Source: Cudoniella acicularis (Eukaryota > Ascomycota > Leotiomycetes > Helotiales > Helotiaceae). From it: a stretch of DNA of 26,636 nucleotides. This document shows positions 1-8,671 of this stretch, piece after piece (the first letter of the stretch is position 1; the number at the start of each line of letters is the position of its first letter). The notes under the pieces are model-generated. The model was not told where the DNA came from. It worked only from the letters and a program-made list of their open reading frames with translations, and did no database searches. Where the stretch lies: contig JAAMPI010000754.1 of assembly GCA_013054445.1 (NCBI GenBank), positions 1 through 26,636 on the forward strand, read 5' to 3'. A program made the translations under genes and the position numbers.

Positions 1-46
1 TTCGGACCCCTCAACCCCATCCCCCTTTCCAAGCCAAGACAAACCC

Positions 47-514
47 TCAAACCAAATGATTCGGCAACAAAAAATTCGCAATCCCCTCCTTAACCTTAAA
101 CTCGTGTCCACAATTCCCACACACAAGCGACCCCTCTGAAATACTAGTCTCCAGCAGTAACGTGTGTAATTCTTGCATTGTTTTCGGGTCTGCTTCTAGC
201 TCTTCTTTCGTTGGCGCGGTTGCGGGGAGGGTTGGGAATCCTAGCTGTGGTGTGCGTCAGCCCCAGTCCCAGTGTTTAGGATTGTTGGGGGTAGGGGGGA
301 TATGAGGGGGTATAAGGAGAAGACGAACCTCAACGGCAGTAACCCCCAACGCAGCCCAATCCACTCGAGGTAGGATATTATATATCAGTCTCGAATCTTG
401 GGCGATGGTATCGGAGACTAGCTCGCAGTCTTTTGGGTGCAGCGGGAATGAGGCGGAGGAGGATTTGCATGCTTTTACGGCGCAGGTTAGGAAGTTGAGG
501 GTTAGGACTTTCAT
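47..514 (-). CDS. TRM112: Trm112-like methyltransferase activator, two exons
   Basis: Small zinc-binding partner that in other eukaryotes stabilises and activates several methyltransferases acting on tRNA, rRNA and translation release factor (Trm9, Trm11, Bud23, Mtq2). Exon 1 is 514-329, exon 2 is 244-47, and the phase-0 intron of 84 nt (245-328) has a CTGAC branch-like site just before CACAG. The joined product is 127 aa, close to the roughly 125-135 aa usual for the family. It begins MKVLTLNFLTCAVKAC, giving Cys11 and Cys16, and the second exon carries the CGNCGHEF motif (Cys104, Cys107), so all four zinc ligands are present. It ends in the conserved IANFLLPNHL segment. Unspliced, exon 1 reads on into intron sequence and the gene would appear truncated. 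This is the only clearly conserved housekeeping gene in the window. Confidence 0.97.
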
Positions 515-740
515 CTTTTTTGGCTGCTTGGCGGAGAGGGTTGGTAAGAGGGTGGAAGGTGTGGTAAGTGGTGTAGTTGCTGGGAGTGGAGATAGGTGTG
601 CGTGATGCTAACTGGAGGGTGTGCGATCGTGCGCGTGGTTGTGGTGGTAGAAGAAATTTGTTGAAGTGAGATAGATGGAGATGGAATGGAGCCAGAAACT
701 TTTTGCGACGCGATGTAGTGCAGTGGAAATGGTGGGGTGG

Positions 741-802
741 GAGATTAGATAAGATTAGATTGGGATTAGATTAGATTCATACCGAAAGTCACTGAGCACG
801 TG
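741..802. promoter_or_regulatory. TRM112 upstream region: GATTAGAT repeats and a CACGTG box
   Basis: The stretch 741-778 holds several near-tandem copies of the core AGATTAGAT, followed at 797-802 by a palindromic CACGTG E-box, about 283 bp upstream of the TRM112 start. CACGTG is the core site of fungal bHLH factors (Cbf1/Pho4 type), but nothing here shows that it is used. The rest of 515-1260, between TRM112 and the 3' end of the next gene, contains pyrimidine-rich tracts near 836-905 and no coding region I can support. Confidence 0.35.
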
Positions 803-1260
803 ATAGCGAAAAAGAGATGAGGTTCTAATTTTGATGTCTTTCTCTTTTGTTTTTTCAATATTTTTTATTCAAATGCATGTGAGGTTGTTTTTCTCTTTCT
901 TTTCTTCATTTGAGTAAGGTTCATAGGCCAAAGCAGGCTTCCCTGGGGCTTGTCTCTAAACTCGAAGTCTCGAAATGGGTTTTCAGTTTAAGGCATCTTT
1001 TTTGGGGACTTCGGTGTATGCATTTGACGGATTTTCTCATTCTTTCATAGGTGTGTGAAAGGAAGGGAATGCAAGTTATGTATGAAATCCTTTGCCTTCA
1101 TTTTTGCGGCGATGCTCGCCGGGATTTTTACATAAATGATAGCAACGTTGATATCATGTTGACGAAGCGCTGCTAACGATTTAGGAGAGCAATGGTATTT
1201 CGGAGCTCAGTAGTGAGCGAAGAAAATCTCTCAGTACAATTCTGTTCCTTGAAATTTACA

Positions 1261-3381
1261 CTAAATAATGAGTGCTCTCTTGAACGATTTTGGGAGATCT
1301 CCAAGTATTGCAGAATCCTCAATAGCTTCACCGTCCATTATTCCATGAATATAAGCAGTCCCAACAAGTCGGAAAAAAGTATGTCTGTTTTCCCAGCTGT
1401 CAACGCCTAGATCTGAAATACTGACCTCGCCCTCTTCAGTGTTTCGCAGGATAAGTGGAAGAGAGGAGCCAGCAACCACATGGATGGAATCTCCAGGGCA
1501 TGCAATGTTGGGGATCCAGCCCAGATGTCCCTTGGAAGTCTTACAGAAAGACCAGCCATGAAGGTGGCTGCCCAGAACATCATCTAAGGAGACTTTCTCT
1601 TCTGGCTCTTTAACTATTTGCCCCGAAAGAATTTTAGAGGTATGGTTGTCGGTCAAGTATTGGGGATCTGAAGTGTATCTCGTTCGTAGGATCCGAGCAA
1701 CGGGTGACTCCGACCAATTTAGGAATGCGAATCTGTACCGGTTCATGTCCGCTTCGACAAGCTTAAGTCGAGTTGGCCAGCCAATCGGTCGTACGACATC
1801 TAACATCAAAGCACGCCAATAATCATCAAGGTCTTCGAGATTCAAATCATCAGAGATGTAAAGGTGATTGCTTTGTTGAAAGGGGTCCCATTTCTGAAGA
1901 GTGAGCTTCCAGTTTTGGTGCAGCACGCTGGCTTCACACACAATCTCTTCGATGTAGTCGTAGGCTATGGTGTCGACCAATAGTGAAGATTTGGGCCAAC
2001 TCTGGATCTGGAGCTGTTCGCGGTCGTACGAGTAGTTTCTCGAACAAGCGTAAAGAGAATGAGGCTTAGGCATCGAGCTTGAAACTAACGTGCTGAACTC
2101 TCTCATAGCGGAGAAGTCTGGAACCCAGCTGAGCACTCCTTGCTTTGGGTATCGGCTTGACTCGCTCGAGCGATACACATAAGCTAGAATATTGAGACTG
2201 TCGTTGTTGTAGATTATAGACATTGTAGCGTCTCTAAAGACACTCATAGGAGGCTTTGTATAGTCTGGCCAGACCCTTGAGAACATATAGTCCGCCAGGC
2301 CTAGAAGTCCATAAATTCTGTCGCGGGGATCAGTACAGTTGTTTCTTTCGAAGATGGTAACAAGGCTGTCAAGCGTTGTCTTGTATGGCATTTCATATAC
2401 CAAGCTATCGTTTCCGAGAGGTTTGTGATGTCTTTTCCGTAATGTCGTAATTAAAATAGCCGTTTCCATCACACTTGCTAATCGTGTTCCCATCTCCGTA
2501 TACTTAACAGTAGGGTTCGTAGACTGCCTGTTTTGGTGATTAATCAGCCTTCCAATAAGGCTCCATGAGATAGAACGACGACCGCAAACAAGCTCTGCCT
2601 CCTTCGCAAAGACGGCCTCTTGGATTATCCAGATTCTCTTCCACCAAGCGCGCTGGGAGAAGGTACTTTTCAAAGCCGCGAAATGATATTCTTCGAGCTG
2701 GTATAGACTAGTGAACGTCGACGGGAGGGTTTTCGATGGCCTAGGAGCCCCACGCGAAAACAAAGCCTCAAGCACGTCGAAAGCCATGTCGCTTTCCAAG
2801 TCCTGCTCTCCCAGCCAGATCAGGACTTTGTCGGCCCGACAATATATCTTCTTCATCAAGAGGACTTGGCTACTTCGTTCGGCCATATCATTTTGGTTGA
2901 TGCAGATCGCATCGATCCACAAAGTTCGTACTTCAGTCGGATGACGAAGGTTTTCCAAGACGATTTCTAGATTCCGGGCGACTGGGAAGATCTTCGAATT
3001 GACCCAGATAAGTCGACATAATTGTGGATCTCCCCACACATACGACAGGGCTTCGTACTCTTGGTTAAAATGTTCAGGAGATTGAAAGGCCAATTGGCTG
3101 CTTAGGCATCTTGATATCCACATTCGGCAACGTATCTTCGAGCCGGGCTCCCCAGGTAGCAACTCTAGTAATCGGATTTCATCCGTGGAAGAATCCAAAT
3201 TGCTGTAGATAGGTGGACCTTTTGGGAGATCTTTAGGTTTGTTCTCAATGGTGACAAGAATTGAACTCCCAGATCTGGAGTCACTTTTCGGGCCAGGCTC
3301 AGTCCTTGGGCGGCGGCGCGAAACCGTGTCTTTGAGCCTTCCAGCTAAAGTCTGCCATTGTGGGCTGCCAGGAGATGTCAT
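1261..3381 (-). CDS. HET-domain (heterokaryon incompatibility) protein, 706 aa
   Basis: A single uninterrupted exon encoding a HET-domain protein (PF06985). The three core HET blocks are present: YEALSYVWGD at residues 109-118, LWIDAICINQ at 154-163 and VLIWLG at 186-191. A long middle region follows, then the usual C-terminal block of HET-6-like proteins (GHLGWIP, GDSIHVVAG, and AYIHGIMDGEA near the end). In studied fungi such proteins trigger growth arrest or cell death when incompatible strains fuse, and the HET domain is the death-effector part. The first ~65 residues are basic and low in complexity. The ATG at 3381 is the first in-frame start that covers the whole domain. Unlike the neighbouring HET gene at 3875-5481 this one has no stop or frameshift, so it is probably functional. 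The trigger and partner cannot be read from sequence. Confidence 0.94.
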   Translation of the reverse strand: MTSPGSPQWQTLAGRLKDTVSRRRPRTEPGPKSDSRSGSSILVTIENKPKDLPKGPPIYSNLDSSTDEIRLLELLPGEPGSKIRCRMWISRCLSSQLAFQSPEHFNQEYEALSYVWGDPQLCRLIWVNSKIFPVARNLEIVLENLRHPTEVRTLWIDAICINQNDMAERSSQVLLMKKIYCRADKVLIWLGEQDLESDMAFDVLEALFSRGAPRPSKTLPSTFTSLYQLEEYHFAALKSTFSQRAWWKRIWIIQEAVFAKEAELVCGRRSISWSLIGRLINHQNRQSTNPTVKYTEMGTRLASVMETAILITTLRKRHHKPLGNDSLVYEMPYKTTLDSLVTIFERNNCTDPRDRIYGLLGLADYMFSRVWPDYTKPPMSVFRDATMSIIYNNDSLNILAYVYRSSESSRYPKQGVLSWVPDFSAMREFSTLVSSSMPKPHSLYACSRNYSYDREQLQIQSWPKSSLLVDTIAYDYIEEIVCEASVLHQNWKLTLQKWDPFQQSNHLYISDDLNLEDLDDYWRALMLDVVRPIGWPTRLKLVEADMNRYRFAFLNWSESPVARILRTRYTSDPQYLTDNHTSKILSGQIVKEPEEKVSLDDVLGSHLHGWSFCKTSKGHLGWIPNIACPGDSIHVVAGSSLPLILRNTEEGEVSISDLGVDSWENRHTFFRLVGTAYIHGIMDGEAIEDSAILGDLPKSFKRALII

Positions 3382-3874
3382 CGACAGACTGGCAACCGTC
3401 GAACGAGAATGAGCTTGTCTTCAACGTTCATGACAAGAAACCACTGAAAAGCAGTTTATTTTTAAGATTCGGATGAGGTTGTAACTGCTGCCTGGGGCAA
3501 AATCCGCCACAAAAGACAAATGCGGTTAGACTCATTAGTCAGATGACCTGGTCCATGTGATCGATATGTTGCAATATATGGTTGGAGTTGACGACTTGAT
3601 TAATTCTAACTGTAGGGAGCAAGCTATTTATGCCTGGATCGCTAACGCTAGTGCGGCATCACGTGAGTCCTAAGGGCTCTGAAGCACTATTTCCAACACG
3701 ATAGGTTACGAAGTATATACTTTGAATAAGACTTTAATATAACTTCTACTTAATATAGTATAGGAAGGATATACGAGGCCTAGTTACAATTCATCGCATC
3801 GAATTTATGTCGTAAAATTACCTCCCTCTCTAAGATATAACATGCAGATCTTCGTTATATACTTTAAACAATCA
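3382..3874. other. Intergenic region, partly TA-rich
   Basis: Upstream region of the HET gene ending at 3381 and downstream flank of the broken HET gene. Between roughly 3705 and 3860 it becomes TA-rich, with ATATA/TATAG strings like those of the relic blocks elsewhere in the window. No coding region, RNA gene or terminal repeat was recognised. Confidence 0.5.
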
Positions 3875-5481
3875 CTACTGTCTTCCGGGTCGCACCATGT
3901 CTCCGAAGTTCCTCAATTGACCCCTGTATTCCCATATCCCTAACCGGGAATATGGCCCGTCCCTTCAAGGATTGGATCCAAGGGCCATTAGATAGAAATA
4001 CGAGTCAGAGTGCCCAATAACCAAAAACGGCGCTTTGCGTCGAAAACTAACCATTTTATCAACATCCAAGCTCATACCCCTGTGCACATGTGGAAATGGA
4101 AGTGATTCGTCTGGTACGAAATAGCAGTCGAAAGAAAAGGCCGCACTTATTCCAGGTATGTGAACCCTTGCCCTAGGGGGCTAGTCCCCCCTTGTAGTGT
4201 ATATTCCATAACGAGCCCTGTTACTTTAAGGCAGCCATCCGTCACCTGTCCCAGCCGGTTAAAAGCCGACACTGTGCTGACCTCCTCAATTTCTATTAGA
4301 GAGGCAAATCCCGCCTCGCTCAGCATCACAAAGTACGATAATTCTCCGCGAACGGAAGCCCAAGACCAACTGGGAGCGATGTAGTTGGCCCCCGCCCCTT
4401 CGATATCTTTCCAGCGGTCAGCCTCCGCAAAGTAAGCAACCTTCAAGTGCCAGCACGAACCCGGAACCAGGAACTTTTGCCAAATCCCTGCATAGTAGTC
4501 CCCTCCCATGAGTGACTGGAACCTAGCGGCGGCACCACTGATAGCAGGCAATCGATCGATTTCGAAAGTCAAAGATCGTTTATTGTATTCGATGATGGCT
4601 TTCGTCCAACAAGAAAAAGGGTCATCCCCGGCAAGGTTCAGAGTTCTAGCTTACCCGAATATTCATTCCTCGCCATCGACCACACTCTCTGGGGCGAGGT
4701 GAGTCCTACACTCCCACCAAAGTTGGGAGCGACAAAAATGAAGATTCCTTGAAGATAAGGCAGCTTCTTGCCATGTCCATGCCCTATTGTTTAAAGGTCC
4801 ATAGTGTTTTAGAACCGATCGCCTTTTGTTTGGTGTCCTAAGATGTGACAGCTGGGTATGTATTATCTTCTTTTCTTCCCCAGGTGAGTCGTATACCTAG
4901 AACGAGCGAGTGGCAAACTTGCCGTCCTTCCTTATTTCCAGAAATGGAACTGAAGGGTTGGGAGGTGAAGTCGCCGAGATAGTTAGGAAAGCTTTTGAGT
5001 AGTAATCAGCCATCTTTGTAGACCCCTCTAGTCAATCCTCTTTGCTAGACTGGATGATGCAGAGGCTGTCGATCCAAATGAAGGGAATTTTGAATCGGTG
5101 ACACAGACTTATAACCTCCCAAAAGACAGCCGGGAGGTTGGAAAGTGAGATGAAGTCTTTGTGGGCCTCCAGGTTAGAGTGAAACGTTTTGATAAAGTTG
5201 CCCTTTCCCCAGCAATAATTTAACGCAGCGTATTTGCCTTTCTGCGCCTCTCCTCCTTGACCCCGAGTTTCGATAAGTTGGATGCGGTCACTGGGTGCCC
5301 TCCCTATACTTAATATGCGCTTTGGAAGAACAGTGGATATAGACTTGTCGCATGATTTATGGCTCTCTAGGCATTCACGTAGCCGCTCTTCTGCGAACGA
5401 GAGACAGTGCGATGATCCGAGCCAACAGCACAATGAAGGGACCTGCGAATTCGGGACAAGTGGGTGTACTTGGACGCCGGG
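3875..5481 (-). pseudogene. HET-domain pseudogene with five stops and one frameshift
   Basis: One minus-strand frame runs from about 5481 to 4147 and carries a recognisable HET protein: FAEERLRECLESHKSC, YAALNYCWG, FIWIDSLCIIQ, then a KMADYYSKAFLTISA-like segment, the RAWTWQEAALSSRNLHF block and finally APSWSWAS. In that frame lie stops TGA 5032-5034, TAG 4897-4899, TGA 4663-4665 and TAA 4651-4653. Near 4147-4175 the frame shifts by one, and the end of the family continues in the new frame (YFVPDES, FYLMALG, YSRLGIWEY) with another TGA at 3965-3967, ending at TAG 3875-3877. Conserved blocks sit on both sides of every stop with the expected spacing, so introns do not explain them. The 5' end is unclear: an in-frame TAG at 5482-5484 precedes it and no ATG is available. 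Not expected to make a full protein. Confidence 0.9.
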
Positions 5482-5668
5482 CTATCTTGTAGATATTAGC
5501 TTCAAGTTCACGCAGCGCAACATCAAGAACTGGTAGGGGTCGATCCTGTACCCACCTCAGCAAAAATCTGTATCTTGACGCGTATGTCCATTCGCCGATG
5601 CAAATAAAGCCATAAAGAGTCTACGGACGGCCCGTACAAGTCTACCACCGATGGGACTGCCCCTGGAT

Positions 5669-6085
5669 CTAGAAACTCAGAAACCAGATGATCAGCCGTT
5701 TAATGAGGCCACAGCGAAAGCACCCACGCCACCGAGGGTCAGATATGCCGAGGGCGTAATAAAAAGAGGATTGGTTGAGTCCGGCTTTAGCATCTTCCAA
5801 ATACTGGTGAATGGAGAGGCCATACTTGTTCGTTTCAATATCGTCTTCATCGTCATCATCTATGTCCTCTTCGCTATCCGCTTCACTACCTTGTTCCATA
5901 TCTTCATCACTATCGATATCTTCGTCATCATCTGTGTCCTCTTCACTATCTTCTCCAATGTGTCCTTCGTCAGTCACTCCCTCATGCTCTTCACTCTCCT
6001 GTTGAATGTCCTCTTCAATGCGGCCTTTACTCACCCCATAATCTTCACTCTCCAACAGCTGGACGGCTGTGTCTATGGAGTCCAT
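5669..6085 (-). CDS. Uncertain ORF with a long acidic tract (138 aa)
   Basis: I do not recognise this ORF. It starts at an ATG (6085) and encodes an Asp/Glu/Ser-rich tract over residues ~22-85, followed by a more ordinary segment (NKYGLSIHQYLEDAK) and a short hydrophobic end. The acidic tract comes from imprecise GAA/GAT/GAC repeats, so the ORF may simply be kept open by the repeat. It lies on the same strand just upstream of the broken HET gene and could be its former first exon or a separate decayed gene. In the same strand, other frames between 5375 and 5563 also look coding-like (LRELEANIYK), which fits frameshifted remains. Expression is doubtful. Confidence 0.3.
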   Translation of the reverse strand: MDSIDTAVQLLESEDYGVSKGRIEEDIQQESEEHEGVTDEGHIGEDSEEDTDDDEDIDSDEDMEQGSEADSEEDIDDDDEDDIETNKYGLSIHQYLEDAKAGLNQSSFYYALGISDPRWRGCFRCGLIKRLIIWFLSF

Positions 6086-7222
6086 CTCGGGGTGCGAATT
6101 AATCCAATTATTGATGTGAGGAACGAAATAATCATAACTGAGTTGAGATTTAAATCATCAATCTTAAGTACTTGAAACTACCCAAGCGTGGGGCTAAAGC
6201 TTAATACTTAAGCATTCTTGTATTGAATTTTGGGTGTCGCTTCATGCTTGCCCTACCTAGCCAGTACACTTGACTAGTCAGACGAGTGATTGAGTTATCA
6301 GTCATACTCGGACTCGGTTTCACATGTTTTTGTACCGCGCTTTTGGGTGTCATTGCATGCTTGCCTCGTTCCTGCCGCATTATCAAGGCAATGGATTGGA
6401 TGATTAAAACCTTGACTTACATATGGTTCTAATCGTGCCAATGGATCGGTCATTCTTAGACGTAGTGAGATAGCGGGCTCCCGCCCGGCTGTACGCCACA
6501 ATTACTTTTTGGCAGTACAGTAGGCGCCCTACGAAGACGATGAGCTTGGTTTGGCCCATGATTTTTAGGACTACGCGCTTAGCAATTTTTAGCGTCCTCG
6601 GTATATAAAGTTGGTAGGGACAGCCTGGCTTTCTCCATGTTCAGCCGCATAAGGCTGGTTTAGATTAGGTTACATAAATACCTGATTAAATGACTCGTCT
6701 CAATCGTGAATCTTAAGCTCCGAAGATTCGGTATCCTGATATTGAGACGATCCCAGAACCGCTTCTCCACGAACGTGTCCGATATCCCCACCACGTCACC
6801 GTAGCTCCTCGCTTGCCACTCAATGCTAACCTCAAGGTTACCCTACTGTAGTGTAAAGCAGTGCGGTAAATAGTATGTACCTGTATTATAGTAATTTATA
6901 TTAAGACTTTTTTACTACTTCTTGTATAGTATCAGGTATATAGTACTTATAGTGTATAGTATAGCTACTCGGAGTTACAGGAGAGTCTGTAGTCGGTCAG
7001 TCACGCGAGACCGACGCCCAAGGCGTGACACCACGAGGGAATCTGAACAGCTGACACTGCCCCTCTAATCAAAGAAAGAACTGTCCATCAGCTGAGCGTC
7101 GACTTTGTCATCGACTTATCTTTACTCATTTCCTCCCAACTCGTCGAAAATTTAACGAGTTCAACTTCATTACCTGAATTCATTCGATTCAAGGCGCGGA
7201 AACTTGCTGCCCTCTTGATAAA
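6086..7222. other. Gene-free region with a degenerate direct repeat
   Basis: No coding region is supported here. A core of TTTTGGGTGTC, a few variable bases and CATGCTTGCC occurs at about 6226-6250 and again at about 6339-6363, an imperfect direct repeat. From about 6870 to 6965 the sequence is TA-rich and RIP-like. A TATATAAAG string at 6602-6610 resembles a TATA box, but no gene follows it. Confidence 0.4.
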
Positions 7223-8056
7223 GTGCCTACTCTCTGGGCATTATTCATGTTGGCAATTGTTCTACACCCTTCGCATTGCTTTGCGACATGTTACGATGTG
7301 ACCGGGAATGCAAGAACAGATTACTTTCCTTGTAACATTGGTGGAACTAGTATTTGCTGCAGTGGAGTAGACTTTTGCGTCAACAATGATTTCTGCATTC
7401 AGAGTCTCGACTTTCTGCTGGGCGTTTACGGCTGTACCGATCAAAATTGGAGCTCCCCCTGCCAGAGACCATGCAATGGTGAGTGCTCTTTCAATACATG
7501 TAGCATAGCCTAATTGTCTCCAGCAACTGTCCCATATGACAACCTCCTTTTTGCTTGTCCCAATGCAGAAATTCCGGATGGAATTGTCTCTTATTGCTGT
7601 GGCCCTGATCCTACAAGTTGTTGTAGCAACAAGCAATATTTTACCATACCTTATGTAGCGAACACGGCAGTCAGAATATGGCGCCCTGTATCTACAACCA
7701 CCTCCTTGCCAACAACAGGCACGACTCAATTGATTACCCCTCCACCATCAACGACACAAATTACCTCTCCAACCACCTCAACAACCCTAACACCGTCTCC
7801 TACGCAAGGGACAACATCAGACAAATCCCTTGCGATAGGATTAGGAGTTTGATTACCTCTAGGTGTTTTACTCATTGGAGCAATTACTTTTTCAGGGTGG
7901 CAATTAAGGAAATATAACCATCGCCATATATCAAATGCCCAACAAGAAAATTCTCAAGGTTTAAGCCAGCTAGTACCTATTCACGAAAGTGAACTTGACC
8001 TGTCGTTGCCTGTCCAAGTGGTATCTGAATTAGGAGCATCTTCTAGGCAAGGGTAA
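7223..8056 (+). pseudogene. Cysteine-rich membrane-anchored protein, probably inactivated
   Basis: This matches a common ascomycete family of secreted-side cysteine-rich proteins with one membrane anchor. The frame from 7223 gives a good signal peptide (PTLWALFMLAIVL, cut after CFA), then Cys pairs (ICCSG, CTDQNW, SYCCG, TSCC), a Ser/Thr/Pro stalk, a hydrophobic helix and a basic stop-transfer (QLRKYNHRH). An intron at 7479-7523 (45 nt, GTGAGT...CTCCAG, phase 1) joins PCN to ATVPYDN. Two defects are visible. The natural start position holds GTG (7223-7225), the next ATG being 7247, inside the signal peptide. A TGA at 7850-7852 falls within the membrane segment (IGLGV, stop, LPLGVLLIGAI), while the frame stays open behind it to TAA at 8054-8056. 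If translated from 7247 it would lack its n-region and anchor. Sequencing error or non-ATG initiation are alternatives. Confidence 0.75.
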
Positions 8057-8671
8057 TGGTTTATCAAAGAAGAAAAATGAGATAGAATAGAGGCAGAATA
8101 AAGTGTAAGATAACGCATTTTATGTCGGTTACTCGATATAACGTTTATAGGTTACCTAATGGTATCCAGAGGTAGCACATTAGAATATTAGTAGTTGTTA
8201 AGCAGTGTAGCAGTGGCTAAGATATAATGTTCAGTACGATAAAAGTGATAGAAATATAAGAAGGTAAGAACTTAACAAGTATATATATATAGCCCGCACT
8301 AGCTATCAGTACTAATAATTGCTTTTCCTTAACACTTCCTCTTATATAACACCCTCTCTAAAGGCGTTCTAAAACAGTAATTTTAAAGCTATTCTTACTT
8401 TTTATATATCTAAATTTCTAACTATTTATAAACCTTACTTTCTTATCTAGGCTTTATTAACTCGTATAATAGATCTCCTTATAGTATTTATCTCTTTCCT
8501 AGTTTAGAAGTTTAATAATTTTATAGGTTTTTTGTTAATATTATATTAGAAGGTTGAAACTTATAGAGTGTAGCTTGAGCAGGCTGTGCTTAAATAGCAT
8601 ATGAGAACCTTTGAGATATTCTGGCCCGGATTAATATAATAGACATAGAAAGTAGGATTACTACTCGATAA
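8057..8671. repeat. TA-rich, RIP-like relic block
   Basis: A TA-rich stretch with many TATA/TAAT strings and no open frame of note. It lies between the damaged cysteine-rich gene and the 3' end of an intact HET gene. Composition resembles the larger block at 17.3-19.7 kb, so it is probably an unrecognisable mutated transposon. No terminal repeats or conserved transposase/polymerase motif could be identified. Confidence 0.5.

Noticed and set aside
4573..5031. Introns as an explanation for the stops in the HET pseudogene
   Set aside because: The sequence between and around the stops encodes conserved HET blocks with normal spacing in one frame, so it is coding and not intronic.
5651..6175. Plus-strand ORF of 174 aa with hydrophobic stretches
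   Set aside because: It is the antisense of the acidic GAA/GAT repeat, which automatically gives Phe/Ile/Val/Leu codons.
6520..6700. tRNA or other small RNA gene
   Set aside because: No convincing A-box/B-box pair or cloverleaf could be built, only a TATA-like string and short imperfect repeats.
7514..7852. Independent Thr/Ser/Pro-rich gene
   Set aside because: It is exon 2 of the cysteine-rich gene: splicing at 7479-7523 joins the cysteine pattern in phase.
7850..7852. Programmed readthrough or selenocysteine at TGA
   Set aside because: The following codon is TTA, not the CTA readthrough context. Fungi of this group do not use selenocysteine, and the gene also lacks its start.
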